Source of the DNA: Porphyromonadaceae bacterium UBA7203
Lineage (GTDB): Bacteria; Bacteroidota; Bacteroidia; Bacteroidales; Muribaculaceae
Assembly: GCA_002490725.1 (NCBI GenBank)
Contig: DKUN01000012.1
Coordinates: 146,069-210,068, forward strand
Direction: 5' to 3'
Length of the DNA stretch: 64,000 nucleotides
Position numbers and translations under genes: made by a program. Within the stretch, counting starts at the first letter, position 1, and every line of letters begins with the position of its first letter. The notes beneath the pieces are model-generated. The model was not told where the DNA came from and did not search any database. It saw only the letters and a program-made list of their open reading frames with translations. Below are positions 50,248 through 58,846 of the stretch, one piece after another.

Positions 50248-52329
50248 GTGCAGCACATGAACCTCCGTTACCGCTTAATTTCTTTTTCAATCATCGCATT
50301 TTCAGCCTGTTGTCTAAGCCGTTCATACTCTGAGGTGAAGATCGAAAAGATTATGACCTATAAACAGACGGTCAAACCCGAGCTATTCGACAATTACAGG
50401 TTTGCAACTTACTTTTCGAGCGACAAAACCGCCTATAATCTTCGCGGATTCGAACTTGCTCGCCCCGGCGGCAAGATTCTGAGCATCAAGGTAAATCCGG
50501 CCGGCTACTCCTATGCCCTGCTCCACGGCAAGGGCGAGAAAACCAAGGTCAGCGTCTATCCTATAAACGGCGACAACAGCGACCGGCGCGAAATCCGCGG
50601 TCTGACTTCGCCATCAGCTATAGCCTATACGGCCGACAGCCGCAAACTCATCGTGGCCGACGGCGGCGCCCTGCTGTTTTTCGACTCCAAGACCCTCGAG
50701 CCCACCGGCGAACGCTTCGAGGCCGCCGGACACCCCAAAGAACTGGCCGTGAGTCCCAACGGCTATTTCATTGCGTCGCTGACCGACGACCGCGCCGACA
50801 TTATCAACGCCACGACCGGCGCCATGCGAACTTCGCTGCCGGCCTCGGGTGCCGAAAGCGTGGCCTTTACCGGCTCGGGCTCGAAAATGGGCCTGCTCAC
50901 GTCAGGCGGCGCGCTGACGGTCTACAACACCTCTGACTTCATGGCCGAAAGCTCAACGGGCGGTCTGGGCAACACGCGCTCGCTGTTTTTCCATCCCGAC
51001 GAAAACTATGCCGGAATGGTCAGCGACGGCAACCGTATTCAGTTCGTGAACCTATTTGACGCCGGCGACCGTCCCGTAGTCTACGAGTCAGGTGTCGGCG
51101 GCGCGCGCTTTCTGCGCGACGGCAAAGACAACATCTACCTGGCCGACTTTACCGACACCGCTCTGCGCTACCGACTCGTAAGCGGCTTCACGCCCAACTA
51201 CTCCAACCTGTTGAACCGGATGGTCGAGGAGCGCATGAACGAATGGATGAAGATGAGACCCGGCGAAACGGAACTCGAGTATCGCGAGCGTGTCAACGAG
51301 GAGTCGATCAGGCAGCAGCGCATCAGGTTCAACAACGAGGCCGCCACCGAACTGGCGCTCACTGCCGGCCTGGGCAACTTCGGCGAGGCTGTGCTGGGGC
51401 GCTACAACCCCGAGAACGGCACCCTGATTATTTCGCTCCCCGGGCTGCCCGACATCTATCTGACAGTGCCGCCCGAGGATATGGCCGGGTTCGGCGACGG
51501 CAATAACCTGCAATATTCCGAACCGGTCTATACGATAACGCCGGCCAACACGTTCGAGCTGCTCTACGTGTCGGTGTTCAACCCCACTAACGGCAAGACT
51601 TACGTTTTCGACAATCTCGAGAATCAGAATCTCGACTTCCTGGCGCTATCGGACGGCTTCGTGTCGCTCGACCTGATTATGCAGTCGTCGCGCGAGGACG
51701 TTGAACTCAAAAGCATCAAGGACCGCATTATGGAAGAGGCCCGTCAGAAGAATCTGCTGTCGGACCACACTACCATCAACGTCGAGTCACACATCGAGCA
51801 GGCCGTTGACGCCACAGGCAAGCGCGTGCGCAACTATCACGTCAACTTTGCCTATCAGGTCAGCGAGGAGGGCTCGGCCAAGGAAGACTTCGCCCCCGGC
51901 CGCTACCGCACGTCCGACTCACACGCCGCCGCCTCGATGCTCCGGATTATCGGCCGGGCATTCCGATCGGAATTTGCCGGCTATCTGAAGTCGGGCAAGG
52001 GCCTCATAATTGAAATCACCGGCAGCGCCGACGCCCTGCCCATCAACGGCTCGATAGCCTACGACGGCTCGCTGGGCGAGTTTACCGACGAGCCGTGCTA
52101 TATCGACGGCTCGCTGACCACTATGACCGTGACGCCGCAGTCAGGCATGAAAACCAACGAGCAACTCGCGTTCATGCGTGCCCGCGCCGTTCAGGACGAA
52201 CTCGAACGACTGGTTCCCGACATCTCCACAATGGACGTTACCTATCGCCACAACATCGAGGTTTCGAAAGAAAAGGGCGCCCGTTTCCGCCGCATAGCCG
52301 TTTCGCTCATATTCATTGACGCATTCTGA
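50248..52329 (+). CDS. Exported beta-propeller protein with OmpA-like C-terminus
   Basis: 693 residues; start GTG 50248 or ATG 50257. The N-terminus carries a hydrophobic signal (LISFSIIAFSACCLS), possibly lipidated at one of its Cys. Residues ~60-330 form WD40/YncE-like propeller blades (ILSIKVNPAGYSYALLHGKGEKTKVSVYPI, PKELAVSPNGYFIASLTDDRADIINATTG, NTRSLFFHPDENYAGMVSDGNRIQFVNLFD). A middle helical and beta part follows. The last ~130 residues (GLIIEITGSADALP ... MKTNEQLAFMRARAVQDELERLVP ... RRIAVSLIFIDAF) look like a diverged OmpA-type peptidoglycan-binding domain. It heads the operon whose next gene encodes a caspase, 9 bases away. Confidence 0.75.
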   Translation: MQHMNLRYRLISFSIIAFSACCLSRSYSEVKIEKIMTYKQTVKPELFDNYRFATYFSSDKTAYNLRGFELARPGGKILSIKVNPAGYSYALLHGKGEKTKVSVYPINGDNSDRREIRGLTSPSAIAYTADSRKLIVADGGALLFFDSKTLEPTGERFEAAGHPKELAVSPNGYFIASLTDDRADIINATTGAMRTSLPASGAESVAFTGSGSKMGLLTSGGALTVYNTSDFMAESSTGGLGNTRSLFFHPDENYAGMVSDGNRIQFVNLFDAGDRPVVYESGVGGARFLRDGKDNIYLADFTDTALRYRLVSGFTPNYSNLLNRMVEERMNEWMKMRPGETELEYRERVNEESIRQQRIRFNNEAATELALTAGLGNFGEAVLGRYNPENGTLIISLPGLPDIYLTVPPEDMAGFGDGNNLQYSEPVYTITPANTFELLYVSVFNPTNGKTYVFDNLENQNLDFLALSDGFVSLDLIMQSSREDVELKSIKDRIMEEARQKNLLSDHTTINVESHIEQAVDATGKRVRNYHVNFAYQVSEEGSAKEDFAPGRYRTSDSHAAASMLRIIGRAFRSEFAGYLKSGKGLIIEITGSADALPINGSIAYDGSLGEFTDEPCYIDGSLTTMTVTPQSGMKTNEQLAFMRARAVQDELERLVPDISTMDVTYRHNIEVSKEKGARFRRIAVSLIFIDAF

Positions 52330-52338
52330 TTCTGAAAA

Positions 52339-54294
52339 ATGAAAAAGTTCATATCAGCCACCCTGTCGATTCTGATTATTTCACTGGCCGCATCGGCCCG
52401 GAGCAACCCCAAGGCCGACCTTGACGCGTTTCGCAGCGCGTCGGCCAACGGCACTCCTGGTGTCAGCGCCTATGAGTCGCTCTACAGAGCTTTCGAAGGC
52501 TACCGGCAGATGGCAGCCACGGTCGAGCCGCGCAGCGACATGGAGCGTCAGTGCCGCTCGGCGCTGCTCGAAATCTATCCGCGCCTGGCCGACGGCGCCT
52601 ACTTCTACGCGTCGGCCAACGACAAAGAGGCCGTGCTGAGATTCGCCTGCGCCTATGTCGACGTGTCGCTGGTGCCATTTCTCGACTCCGACGGTCTGCA
52701 GCGCAGCAGCCAGTATCCGGTTCTGTCTAACCTCGCCGCCACCAATCTCTATAACCGCCGCGAGTATGAACGGTCAATCAGATATTTCCAGGCCTATCTC
52801 GAAAGCGGCGACCCTACCAACCGCGAGCGCGCGTTCGAGGGGCTGGCGCGCTGCTACTTCGAAAAGAAAGACTATGGCTATGCCGCCAACATATGCCATC
52901 AGGCCACGCAGTTCTATCCGCGCAACTGGAATCTGCTCATAATCGGCATCGAATCGGCAGGCCATAACGGCAACGACAGCGAGATGGGCCAGATGCTCAG
53001 CCGGGCCATTGCCCTGCAGCCGGGCCACAAGGGGCTCTGGGAGTATCAGGGCAAGCTGCACGAGCGCCAAAAGCGCTATGTCGACGCCGCGGCAGCGTTT
53101 GAGCGCGTGTGTGCCGGCGGCAACGCGAGCCTCGACCAGTATAGCCACCTGGCTTTCAACTACTACAACGCCGCCACCCTGCTCTACACCAAAGCCATGA
53201 GCGAAGGGCGTGCCACAACCGAGGCCAACGCCATGTTTAAAAAGGCGGCTCCACTGCTGAAAACTGTGCTCGACGCCAAACCCTTTGCCGCCAACGTGGC
53301 CCGCGCGCTCGCTTTCTGCTACAGTGCCACCAGCGACGCCACCCGCCTGCAGGAGGCCAACAACACCCTGGCCACTCTCCACTCGCCGACGGTCGACTTC
53401 GGCGCCCTGCCCACGCTTGAGCGCAACTACACTCCATCGGTCGAGCTCAACCCGGTGTCGGCGGCCGAAACTTCGTCGATTGCACGCGGCGAGCCCGACA
53501 GACTGATTGCCGACGTTGACATCAACATTCCCGAAACCGGGCTGAAGCGCAACAATACCTGCGTGGTCATCATCTCCAACGAGGAGTATTACAACAAAGA
53601 CATACCCAAAGTGGACTTCGCGCGCAGAGACGGCGAGATTTTCCGCGAATATTGCCGCAAGACGCTCGGAGTGCCCGACGAGCAGATTCACTTCTGCACC
53701 GACGCGCCCATGGGCATCATGAAGAAAGAGGTCGACTACCTTCAGCGGCGATGCGGCATCGACCCGGGCAAGGTTGACGTGATTTTCTACTATGCAGGCC
53801 ACGGACTGCCAAACCCGACCGAGTCGCGCAGCTACCTGCTCCCCTACGACGGCGAAAACGGCGACTACTCGACCTGCTACGACCTGGAGCATCTCTATGC
53901 GCAATTCGACGCCATGAACGCGCGGTCGGTCACCGTGTTTCTCGACGCCTGCTTTTCGGGGCGCAAGCGCGGCAACGGCATGATTTCGGCGGGTCGCTAC
54001 GTCCACAAAAAAGAAGCCGACGTAAAGGCCAAGGGCAACACGGTAGTGTTCAGCGCCGCATCGAACGACGAGGCCGCCCTGCCCTACGATGAAAAGGGCC
54101 ACGGCATGTTTACCTACCATCTGCTGAAAATTCTGCAGGAGAGCCGCGGCGACATCACCCTCGACGAGCTCGGCCGGAGGTTGAGCCACGACGTAAGCCT
54201 CAAGGTCATGAACATGAACAAGAAACAGACACCCAACGTGCACGCGGCGGCCGGCCTCGGCTCGAGCTGGAAGTCACGCCGACTCATTGACTGA
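52339..54294 (+). CDS. Exported TPR-caspase (peptidase family C14)
   Basis: 651 residues. Signal peptide to about residue 20 (SLAASARS). Helical TPR-like region about 45-345 (SIRYFQAYLESGDPTNRERAFEGLARCYFEKKDYGYA, GLWEYQGKLHERQKRYVDAAAAFERVC). The caspase-like domain occupies about 400-651: CVVIISNEEYYNKDIPKVDFARRDG, the catalytic His H488 in FYYAGHGLP and the catalytic Cys C538 in VFLDACFSGRKRG, so the dyad is complete. Such metacaspase/ortho-caspase domains cut after basic residues. Export places the protease in the envelope. It lies between the propeller/OmpA-like gene and the barrel gene within one operon. Targets and activation are unknown. Confidence 0.88.
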   Translation: MKKFISATLSILIISLAASARSNPKADLDAFRSASANGTPGVSAYESLYRAFEGYRQMAATVEPRSDMERQCRSALLEIYPRLADGAYFYASANDKEAVLRFACAYVDVSLVPFLDSDGLQRSSQYPVLSNLAATNLYNRREYERSIRYFQAYLESGDPTNRERAFEGLARCYFEKKDYGYAANICHQATQFYPRNWNLLIIGIESAGHNGNDSEMGQMLSRAIALQPGHKGLWEYQGKLHERQKRYVDAAAAFERVCAGGNASLDQYSHLAFNYYNAATLLYTKAMSEGRATTEANAMFKKAAPLLKTVLDAKPFAANVARALAFCYSATSDATRLQEANNTLATLHSPTVDFGALPTLERNYTPSVELNPVSAAETSSIARGEPDRLIADVDINIPETGLKRNNTCVVIISNEEYYNKDIPKVDFARRDGEIFREYCRKTLGVPDEQIHFCTDAPMGIMKKEVDYLQRRCGIDPGKVDVIFYYAGHGLPNPTESRSYLLPYDGENGDYSTCYDLEHLYAQFDAMNARSVTVFLDACFSGRKRGNGMISAGRYVHKKEADVKAKGNTVVFSAASNDEAALPYDEKGHGMFTYHLLKILQESRGDITLDELGRRLSHDVSLKVMNMNKKQTPNVHAAAGLGSSWKSRRLID

Positions 54295-54335
54295 ACTACC
54301 AAAACATTCTAACCACAATAACCAACATCATCACA

Positions 54336-55070
54336 ATGAAAAAATTACTTACCCTGGCGGCAGCGGCCGCAATGACCGTGGCCGGAGCCTTCGCACAAGA
54401 GTCGCAGCGCACGGTCCACGGCTTCGTGATCGACAACAACGGCAACCCCATAGCGGGCGCTGAGGTGACCGCCACCGGCGGCGGAGCGAGCGCTATTTCC
54501 GATGCTGACGGCTCATTCACCATGCAGGTGTCGCCCTTCCTGAAAACCCTCACCGCAACCTACTCCGGCATGGCCTCTAAGAAAATCAAAGTCGACTTCA
54601 ACTCCGACATCATCATTGCCCTGAAAGAGCAGTGGCGCACACGCGCATTCGCCAACGCAATCGGCAATATCTGTGTAAACTCATACGCCAACGGCGGTGG
54701 CGGCGGTGTTATGGGCGGTGTTATAGGCAAATGGGGCGGCTACGGCAAAGTAACCGTCGACAACAACGCATCCATCACCGCAACCGCCGGAGTAATCAAG
54801 GGTATCACTCCCAAAATCTACGCTTTTGTCGGCGTTGGCTTTGGCTCAGCTTACTGGGAGTATTGGAGCCACTATAGCTACTACAACGGCTATTCTTACC
54901 AATTTGAGGACTTGTCCGAATCAGGCCATGATGCCGGCTTTGCGATTGAATTCGGCGGAATTCTCAAACTGTCGAAACACTTCAACCTGATGATCGGTTA
55001 CACCCCGGTCTTTGTTCCTGACGACGAAAGCAGCCACAACATCAACATCGGCTGCGGCTATGTTTTCTGA
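54336..55070 (+). CDS. Carboxypeptidase-regulatory-like / beta-barrel envelope protein
   Basis: 244 residues. The signal peptide ends near 21 (AGAFAQE). A carboxypeptidase D regulatory-like domain (about 25-95, TVHGFVIDNNGNPIAGAEVTATGGG ... ISDADGSFTMQV) precedes a Gly-rich stretch (GGGGGVMGGVIGKWGGYG) and amphipathic strands ending in INIGCGYVF with terminal Phe, suggesting a small outer membrane barrel. It lies in the caspase operon, 41 bases after the protease gene, and could be a partner or substrate. No enzymatic motif is seen. Confidence 0.72.
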   Translation: MKKLLTLAAAAAMTVAGAFAQESQRTVHGFVIDNNGNPIAGAEVTATGGGASAISDADGSFTMQVSPFLKTLTATYSGMASKKIKVDFNSDIIIALKEQWRTRAFANAIGNICVNSYANGGGGGVMGGVIGKWGGYGKVTVDNNASITATAGVIKGITPKIYAFVGVGFGSAYWEYWSHYSYYNGYSYQFEDLSESGHDAGFAIEFGGILKLSKHFNLMIGYTPVFVPDDESSHNINIGCGYVF

Positions 55071-55098
55071 TTTTCAACTCATTTTAAAAAACACAATC

Positions 55099-55752
55099 AT
55101 GAAGAAACTGATTTTGCTGGCGCTATGCTCAATAATCGCAGGCCCCGCCATCATGACCGCCTCGGCCAAGGAACCGTCGACCAAGGACCTCGTTGAAGAG
55201 ACCCGCAAGAAAATGAAGACCGACAAGCTCGCAAAGAAAGAGGTTAAAAGACTCACTAATGAGCGCTGGTTGGCATTTGAAGGCACTGACCCCCTTGAAA
55301 TCCAGCAATCAAAACAGATTGCCTACAGCAACACCACCGACGAAAACGGCGAAGTACTGTTTTTCATGGGCAACGGCTCGTTTACTACCAACGACAAAGG
55401 CGCGGCCCTGAAATTCGCTAAAAAGCGTGCGTATCTCGACATTGCCGAACAGCTTGAAACCAAAATCGGCGCGGCCGGCAACATGGAACTGGATGCCAGC
55501 GGCGCAGGCGACACCAATGTCTCGACCAACAAGAACAGCGAATCGGCCAAATCGTTAGTGGCCCAGAAACTGTCGGGAGTGCGCCCCGTAGTGCAGATGT
55601 ATCGCAAATCAGGCTCTCAGTATGAGGTCAACGTCGTTGTGTTCTACAGCCGTGAACGAGCCAAGGAAGCCGCCGCCGAAGCTTATGGCAAGGCCTACCA
55701 GGGCAACCCCGAGCTGCTTGAACGCGCCCGCAAGGCCCTCGAGGAACTATAA
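55099..55752 (+). CDS. LPP20-like exported protein
   Basis: 217 residues from the ATG at 55099; the longer open frame starts within the previous gene. Signal peptide to about residue 23 (IMTASAKE). A charged helical stretch (PSTKDLVEETRKKMKTDKLAKKEVKRL) is followed by a strand-helix unit ALKFAKKRAYLDIAEQLETKIGAAGN that resembles the LPP20/FlgT N-like fold found in envelope proteins, then a second unit (SLVAQKLSGVRPVVQMYRKSGSQYEVNVVVFYSRERA). It lies within the caspase operon. No known function. Confidence 0.7.
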   Translation: MKKLILLALCSIIAGPAIMTASAKEPSTKDLVEETRKKMKTDKLAKKEVKRLTNERWLAFEGTDPLEIQQSKQIAYSNTTDENGEVLFFMGNGSFTTNDKGAALKFAKKRAYLDIAEQLETKIGAAGNMELDASGAGDTNVSTNKNSESAKSLVAQKLSGVRPVVQMYRKSGSQYEVNVVVFYSRERAKEAAAEAYGKAYQGNPELLERARKALEEL

Positions 55753-55759
55753 TCTCACC

Positions 55760-56692
55760 GTGAAGACACTCACACTTCTGACATCTTCCCTGCTGACACT
55801 GATTCTTTCTGTCTCCGCCATGGGGGCCGACAAGGTCAAGGTCAGCGGGGAAGCCGTCTATTACGCCCCCGAATCAGAGTCGCCCGCCGAGGCGAAACGC
55901 AAGGTCATTGAAATGGCCCGAATCGACGCCCTGGAAAAAGCCTTCGGCACCGTCATGTCCTCGCAAGACATGATTATGACCTCCGAATGCGAAAGCCGCG
56001 CCATGTCGCTGGGCATCAGCGACGTCAACGGCGAATGGCTCGCCGACCGCAAAGACCCCGCAGTGACCGACGAACGCGCCGGACGCGAGTATATCTACCG
56101 GGCCAAAGTCGAGGGATGGGCCCGCGCCATCGACGCCGACCGCATCGAAATCGACTCGCGCCTGCTCATAAACGGCTGCGACAAAAACCGCAGCATGGTG
56201 CGCGACAACACCTTCTATAGCGGCGACGAAATGTTTCTCTACTTCAATTCGCCGGTCAACGGATGGCTCGCCGTTTACCTCGGCGACGATGACGAGGCGC
56301 TGACAATGCAGTGTCTGCTCCCCTACGACGGCCAGAGCACCGGCTCATATCCCGTCAAGGCCAACAGCGAATACGTATTCTTTGCCAAGGAGCTCGCCGA
56401 ACCCGAAGTAGCGGAGCTGGCGGCCGGCCTCGTAATGGAGTCACGCAAAGCCGTAGACTTCAACGTGCTCTATGTCATATTCTCGCCCAACGAGTTCTCG
56501 GGCACCGGGTCGGTTGAAAACCAATCGCGCGAGCACACCACGCTTACAGCCGACGGCGAGGTCAACCTGATGCCCCGCGAAACCGAGTTCAAGCGATTTC
56601 AGAAGTGGCTCGGCAAGAAAAGAATATCCGACCGGAAGATGCAGGTAATAAAAACTGTCATATCCATCAAAAAAACCGACCGTCAGCCGTGA
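55760..56692 (+). CDS. DUF4384-containing exported protein
   Basis: 310 residues starting at GTG 55760, 7 bases after the previous stop; the open frame extends upstream but overlaps that gene. The signal peptide ends near 22 (SAMGAD). The first part has an LPP20-like unit (AKRKVIEMARIDALEKAFGTVM). The second half (about 170-280, YSGDEMFLYFNSPVNGWLAVYLGDDDEALTMQCLLPYDGQSTGSYPVKANSEYVFFA) matches DUF4384. This domain is frequently fused to, or encoded next to, bacterial caspases (family knowledge), which fits its place in this operon. Its biochemical role is unknown. Confidence 0.8.
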   Translation: MKTLTLLTSSLLTLILSVSAMGADKVKVSGEAVYYAPESESPAEAKRKVIEMARIDALEKAFGTVMSSQDMIMTSECESRAMSLGISDVNGEWLADRKDPAVTDERAGREYIYRAKVEGWARAIDADRIEIDSRLLINGCDKNRSMVRDNTFYSGDEMFLYFNSPVNGWLAVYLGDDDEALTMQCLLPYDGQSTGSYPVKANSEYVFFAKELAEPEVAELAAGLVMESRKAVDFNVLYVIFSPNEFSGTGSVENQSREHTTLTADGEVNLMPRETEFKRFQKWLGKKRISDRKMQVIKTVISIKKTDRQP

Positions 56693-56726
56693 ACTTTTAG
56701 GGGTGCCGGGAGGTTTGTAGGGTGTT

Positions 56727-58112
56727 ATGAAATGGTTCGTACTCCTGACCTGCAGCGCCCTTCTGGCCGGATGCGGCGGCCCGCAGCCCGGCAACGGCGG
56801 CGGCTTCGACATGTCTGGCCCCTGCTCGATTCCCGACACGCTGCGCATAGGCACCCTCTACTCGCCAACGTCGTTTTTCATATATCGCGGAGACTCGCTC
56901 GGCATTGATTACGACATGGCACGCTCGCTGGCCGACAACCTTGACCGCCCGATGACGCTGAGTGTAGGGCGCTCGCTGCCACAGCTGATAGCCATGCTCG
57001 ACTCGGGCAAAATCGACCTTATAGCCGCGCCGGTGCCGGTAACGGCCGAATATTCCGACCGGGTGACCCATTGCGGCTATGACAACATAAACCGCCAGGT
57101 GCTGATTCAGCGCACACCGCCGGGTCGTGAACCGGAAATCACCGACGTGACCCAGCTGCCCGGCAAGGATGTCTACGTGCTCGCCGACTCAAAATATGAC
57201 TTCCGGCTGCAGAACCTCAGCGACGAACTCGGAGGCGGCATCAACATTCATCGGCTCGGACCCGACTCGATAGCTCCCGAGGACCTGATCGACATGGTTG
57301 CCGACGGACGCATCCCCCTGGCCGTGCTGAACTCCGACCTGGCCCGACTCCACGGCAGCTATCACGCCAATATCAACACGGACGTGGCCCTGTCGCTCGA
57401 CCAGCGCGAAACGTGGGCCGTTGCTCCCGGCAACGCATGCCTGGCCGACTCAATCGACGCCTGGGCACGCCGAGCCGAGCCCTCCAAGGCCCGCGCCGAC
57501 CTGCTGAAGCGCTATTATCAGCTCGAAAAAATGGACGGGCGGCTCACTTACGGTAAAATCGACTTCTCGGACGGAACCATGTCGCCGAAATACGACAAAC
57601 TGTTCAAACGTTATGCGCCCACAATCAACTGGGACTGGCGCATGCTCGCCGCGCAAGCCTACACCGAAAGCCGCTTCAACCCCAAGGCGCGCTCCTTTGC
57701 CGGCGCCCGCGGCCTGATGCAGATAATGCCGCGCACCGGACGCAGCTACGGCCTGCGCAACGCCAACGACCCGGAACAGTCGGTGCGCGCAGCCGTCAGC
57801 TATCTCGACGACCTCAACCGCATGTTTGAATCAAAAGTGCCCGACGCCGACGAACGCAAAAAATTCATCCTCGCAAGCTATAACGCCGGCCAGGGCCACA
57901 TTTTCGACGCCATGAGGCTGGCCGAAAAAATCGGCCTCGACCCTCAGAAATGGGACGACAATGTAGAAAAAACAGTGCTGATGCTCGCAAATCCGCAACA
58001 TTATAATGATAATGTCGTAAAATATGGCTATCTTCGCGGACGAGAAACCTTCGACTACGTTGACCGTATTCTCAAGCTATACAACCTCGGCAAAACAGCC
58101 GTACCCGTCTGA
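56727..58112 (+). CDS. MltF-like lytic murein transglycosylase lipoprotein
   Basis: 461 residues. Lipoprotein signal with C16 (ALLAGCGGPQ). A periplasmic solute-binding-like domain (about 35-275, LRIGTLYSPTSFFIYRGDSLGIDYDMARSLA) precedes a C-terminal SLT goose-type lysozyme domain (about 300-440), with the catalytic Glu in AQAYTESRFNPKARSFAGARGLMQIMPRTG near 315 and LASYNAGQGHIFDAMRLA near 383. This is the MltF architecture: it cleaves peptidoglycan glycan strands, regulated by the binding domain. It lies 34 bases after the DUF4384 gene on the same strand, with no terminator between. Confidence 0.93.
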   Translation: MKWFVLLTCSALLAGCGGPQPGNGGGFDMSGPCSIPDTLRIGTLYSPTSFFIYRGDSLGIDYDMARSLADNLDRPMTLSVGRSLPQLIAMLDSGKIDLIAAPVPVTAEYSDRVTHCGYDNINRQVLIQRTPPGREPEITDVTQLPGKDVYVLADSKYDFRLQNLSDELGGGINIHRLGPDSIAPEDLIDMVADGRIPLAVLNSDLARLHGSYHANINTDVALSLDQRETWAVAPGNACLADSIDAWARRAEPSKARADLLKRYYQLEKMDGRLTYGKIDFSDGTMSPKYDKLFKRYAPTINWDWRMLAAQAYTESRFNPKARSFAGARGLMQIMPRTGRSYGLRNANDPEQSVRAAVSYLDDLNRMFESKVPDADERKKFILASYNAGQGHIFDAMRLAEKIGLDPQKWDDNVEKTVLMLANPQHYNDNVVKYGYLRGRETFDYVDRILKLYNLGKTAVPV

Positions 58113-58152
58113 CAACTAACTTTATACAATATACGTTTCAACCGACCGAAAA

Positions 58153-58704
58153 ATGAAAAAATCAATTATCCGCCCCATCATTCTGATGACGGTATGCGCC
58201 TCCATGGCCATGACCTCATGTATCGGCAGCTTCACGTTGACCAAACGCCTCATGTCGTGGAACGAAACCATCGGCAACAAGGTAGTGAACGAACTCGTAT
58301 TCTTAGCCTTCTGGATTCTGCCCGTCTATGAAGTATCGGCCCTCGCCGACATTCTCGTAATCAACAGCATCGAATTCTGGAGCGGCGACAACCCCATGGC
58401 CTGCGGCACCAAGCGCATTGACGGCAACGACGGCCAGCGCTACATGGTGAAGTGCGACGGTAAAGGCTACGACATCGTCAACGAAAACGACGGCTCGATC
58501 GTACGCCTCGACTTCGACTCCGAAGCCCGCCGCTGGGACGTGACCACCCCCGCCGGAGAAACCTACGAGCTGATGACCTTCATCGACGACAGCCACGTGA
58601 CGCTCCCCGCCGCCGACGGCACCCGTCAGACCGTTTCGCTCGACGATGCCGGCCTCTACGCCTACCGCGCATCAGCTTCGGCCCCTCTCCTCGCCGCCAA
58701 CTGA
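58153..58704 (+). CDS. DUF3332 family lipoprotein
   Basis: 183 residues. Lipoprotein-type signal with C23 (MTSCIGSFTLTK). The SFTLTKRLMSWNETIGNKVVNELVFLAFWILPVYEVSALADILVINSIEFWSGDNP stretch, read in parts, matches DUF3332: a membrane-inserted helical hairpin ending in NSIEFW. A soluble beta-rich C-terminal half follows (about 100-170). The function of the family is unknown. A TAACTTTA sequence (58119-58126) is a one-base variant of a -7 box, so it may have its own promoter besides read-through from mltF. A strong terminator ends the operon. Confidence 0.85.
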   Translation: MKKSIIRPIILMTVCASMAMTSCIGSFTLTKRLMSWNETIGNKVVNELVFLAFWILPVYEVSALADILVINSIEFWSGDNPMACGTKRIDGNDGQRYMVKCDGKGYDIVNENDGSIVRLDFDSEARRWDVTTPAGETYELMTFIDDSHVTLPAADGTRQTVSLDDAGLYAYRASASAPLLAAN

Positions 58705-58727
58705 AACTGACATCACTCCACCACTCA

Positions 58728-58766
58728 AAAAGCCGCACTCCCGCCACGGGAAAGTGCGGCTTTTCG
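58728..58766 (+). terminator. Terminator of the caspase-mltF-DUF3332 run
   Basis: A 12-bp stem AAAAGCCGCACT/AGTGCGGCTTTT encloses an inner CCCG/CGGG hairpin and runs into TTTTC. Confidence 0.85.
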
Positions 58767-58799
58767 CAATTTCAATCATCAGATTCAGAAAAAAATCAG

Positions 58800-58807
58800 T
58801 ACCTTTG
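58800..58807 (+). promoter_or_regulatory. -7 box of the acyltransferase gene
   Basis: TACCTTTG matches the Bacteroidota -7 consensus and lies 39 bases before the TTG at 58847. A second near-match (CAACTTTG, about 58842-58849) overlaps that start. Confidence 0.55.
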
Positions 58808-58846
58808 CCAATATAATTTCCACCACGATTAACCACCTACACAACT

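Noticed and set aside
52774..54243. A 489-residue open frame antisense to the caspase gene.
   Set aside because: It is a mirror of the GC-rich third-position bias of the real gene. It has no recognisable domain and no promoter. Similar long antisense frames over purC, nifJ, ilvE and purH were dropped for the same reason.
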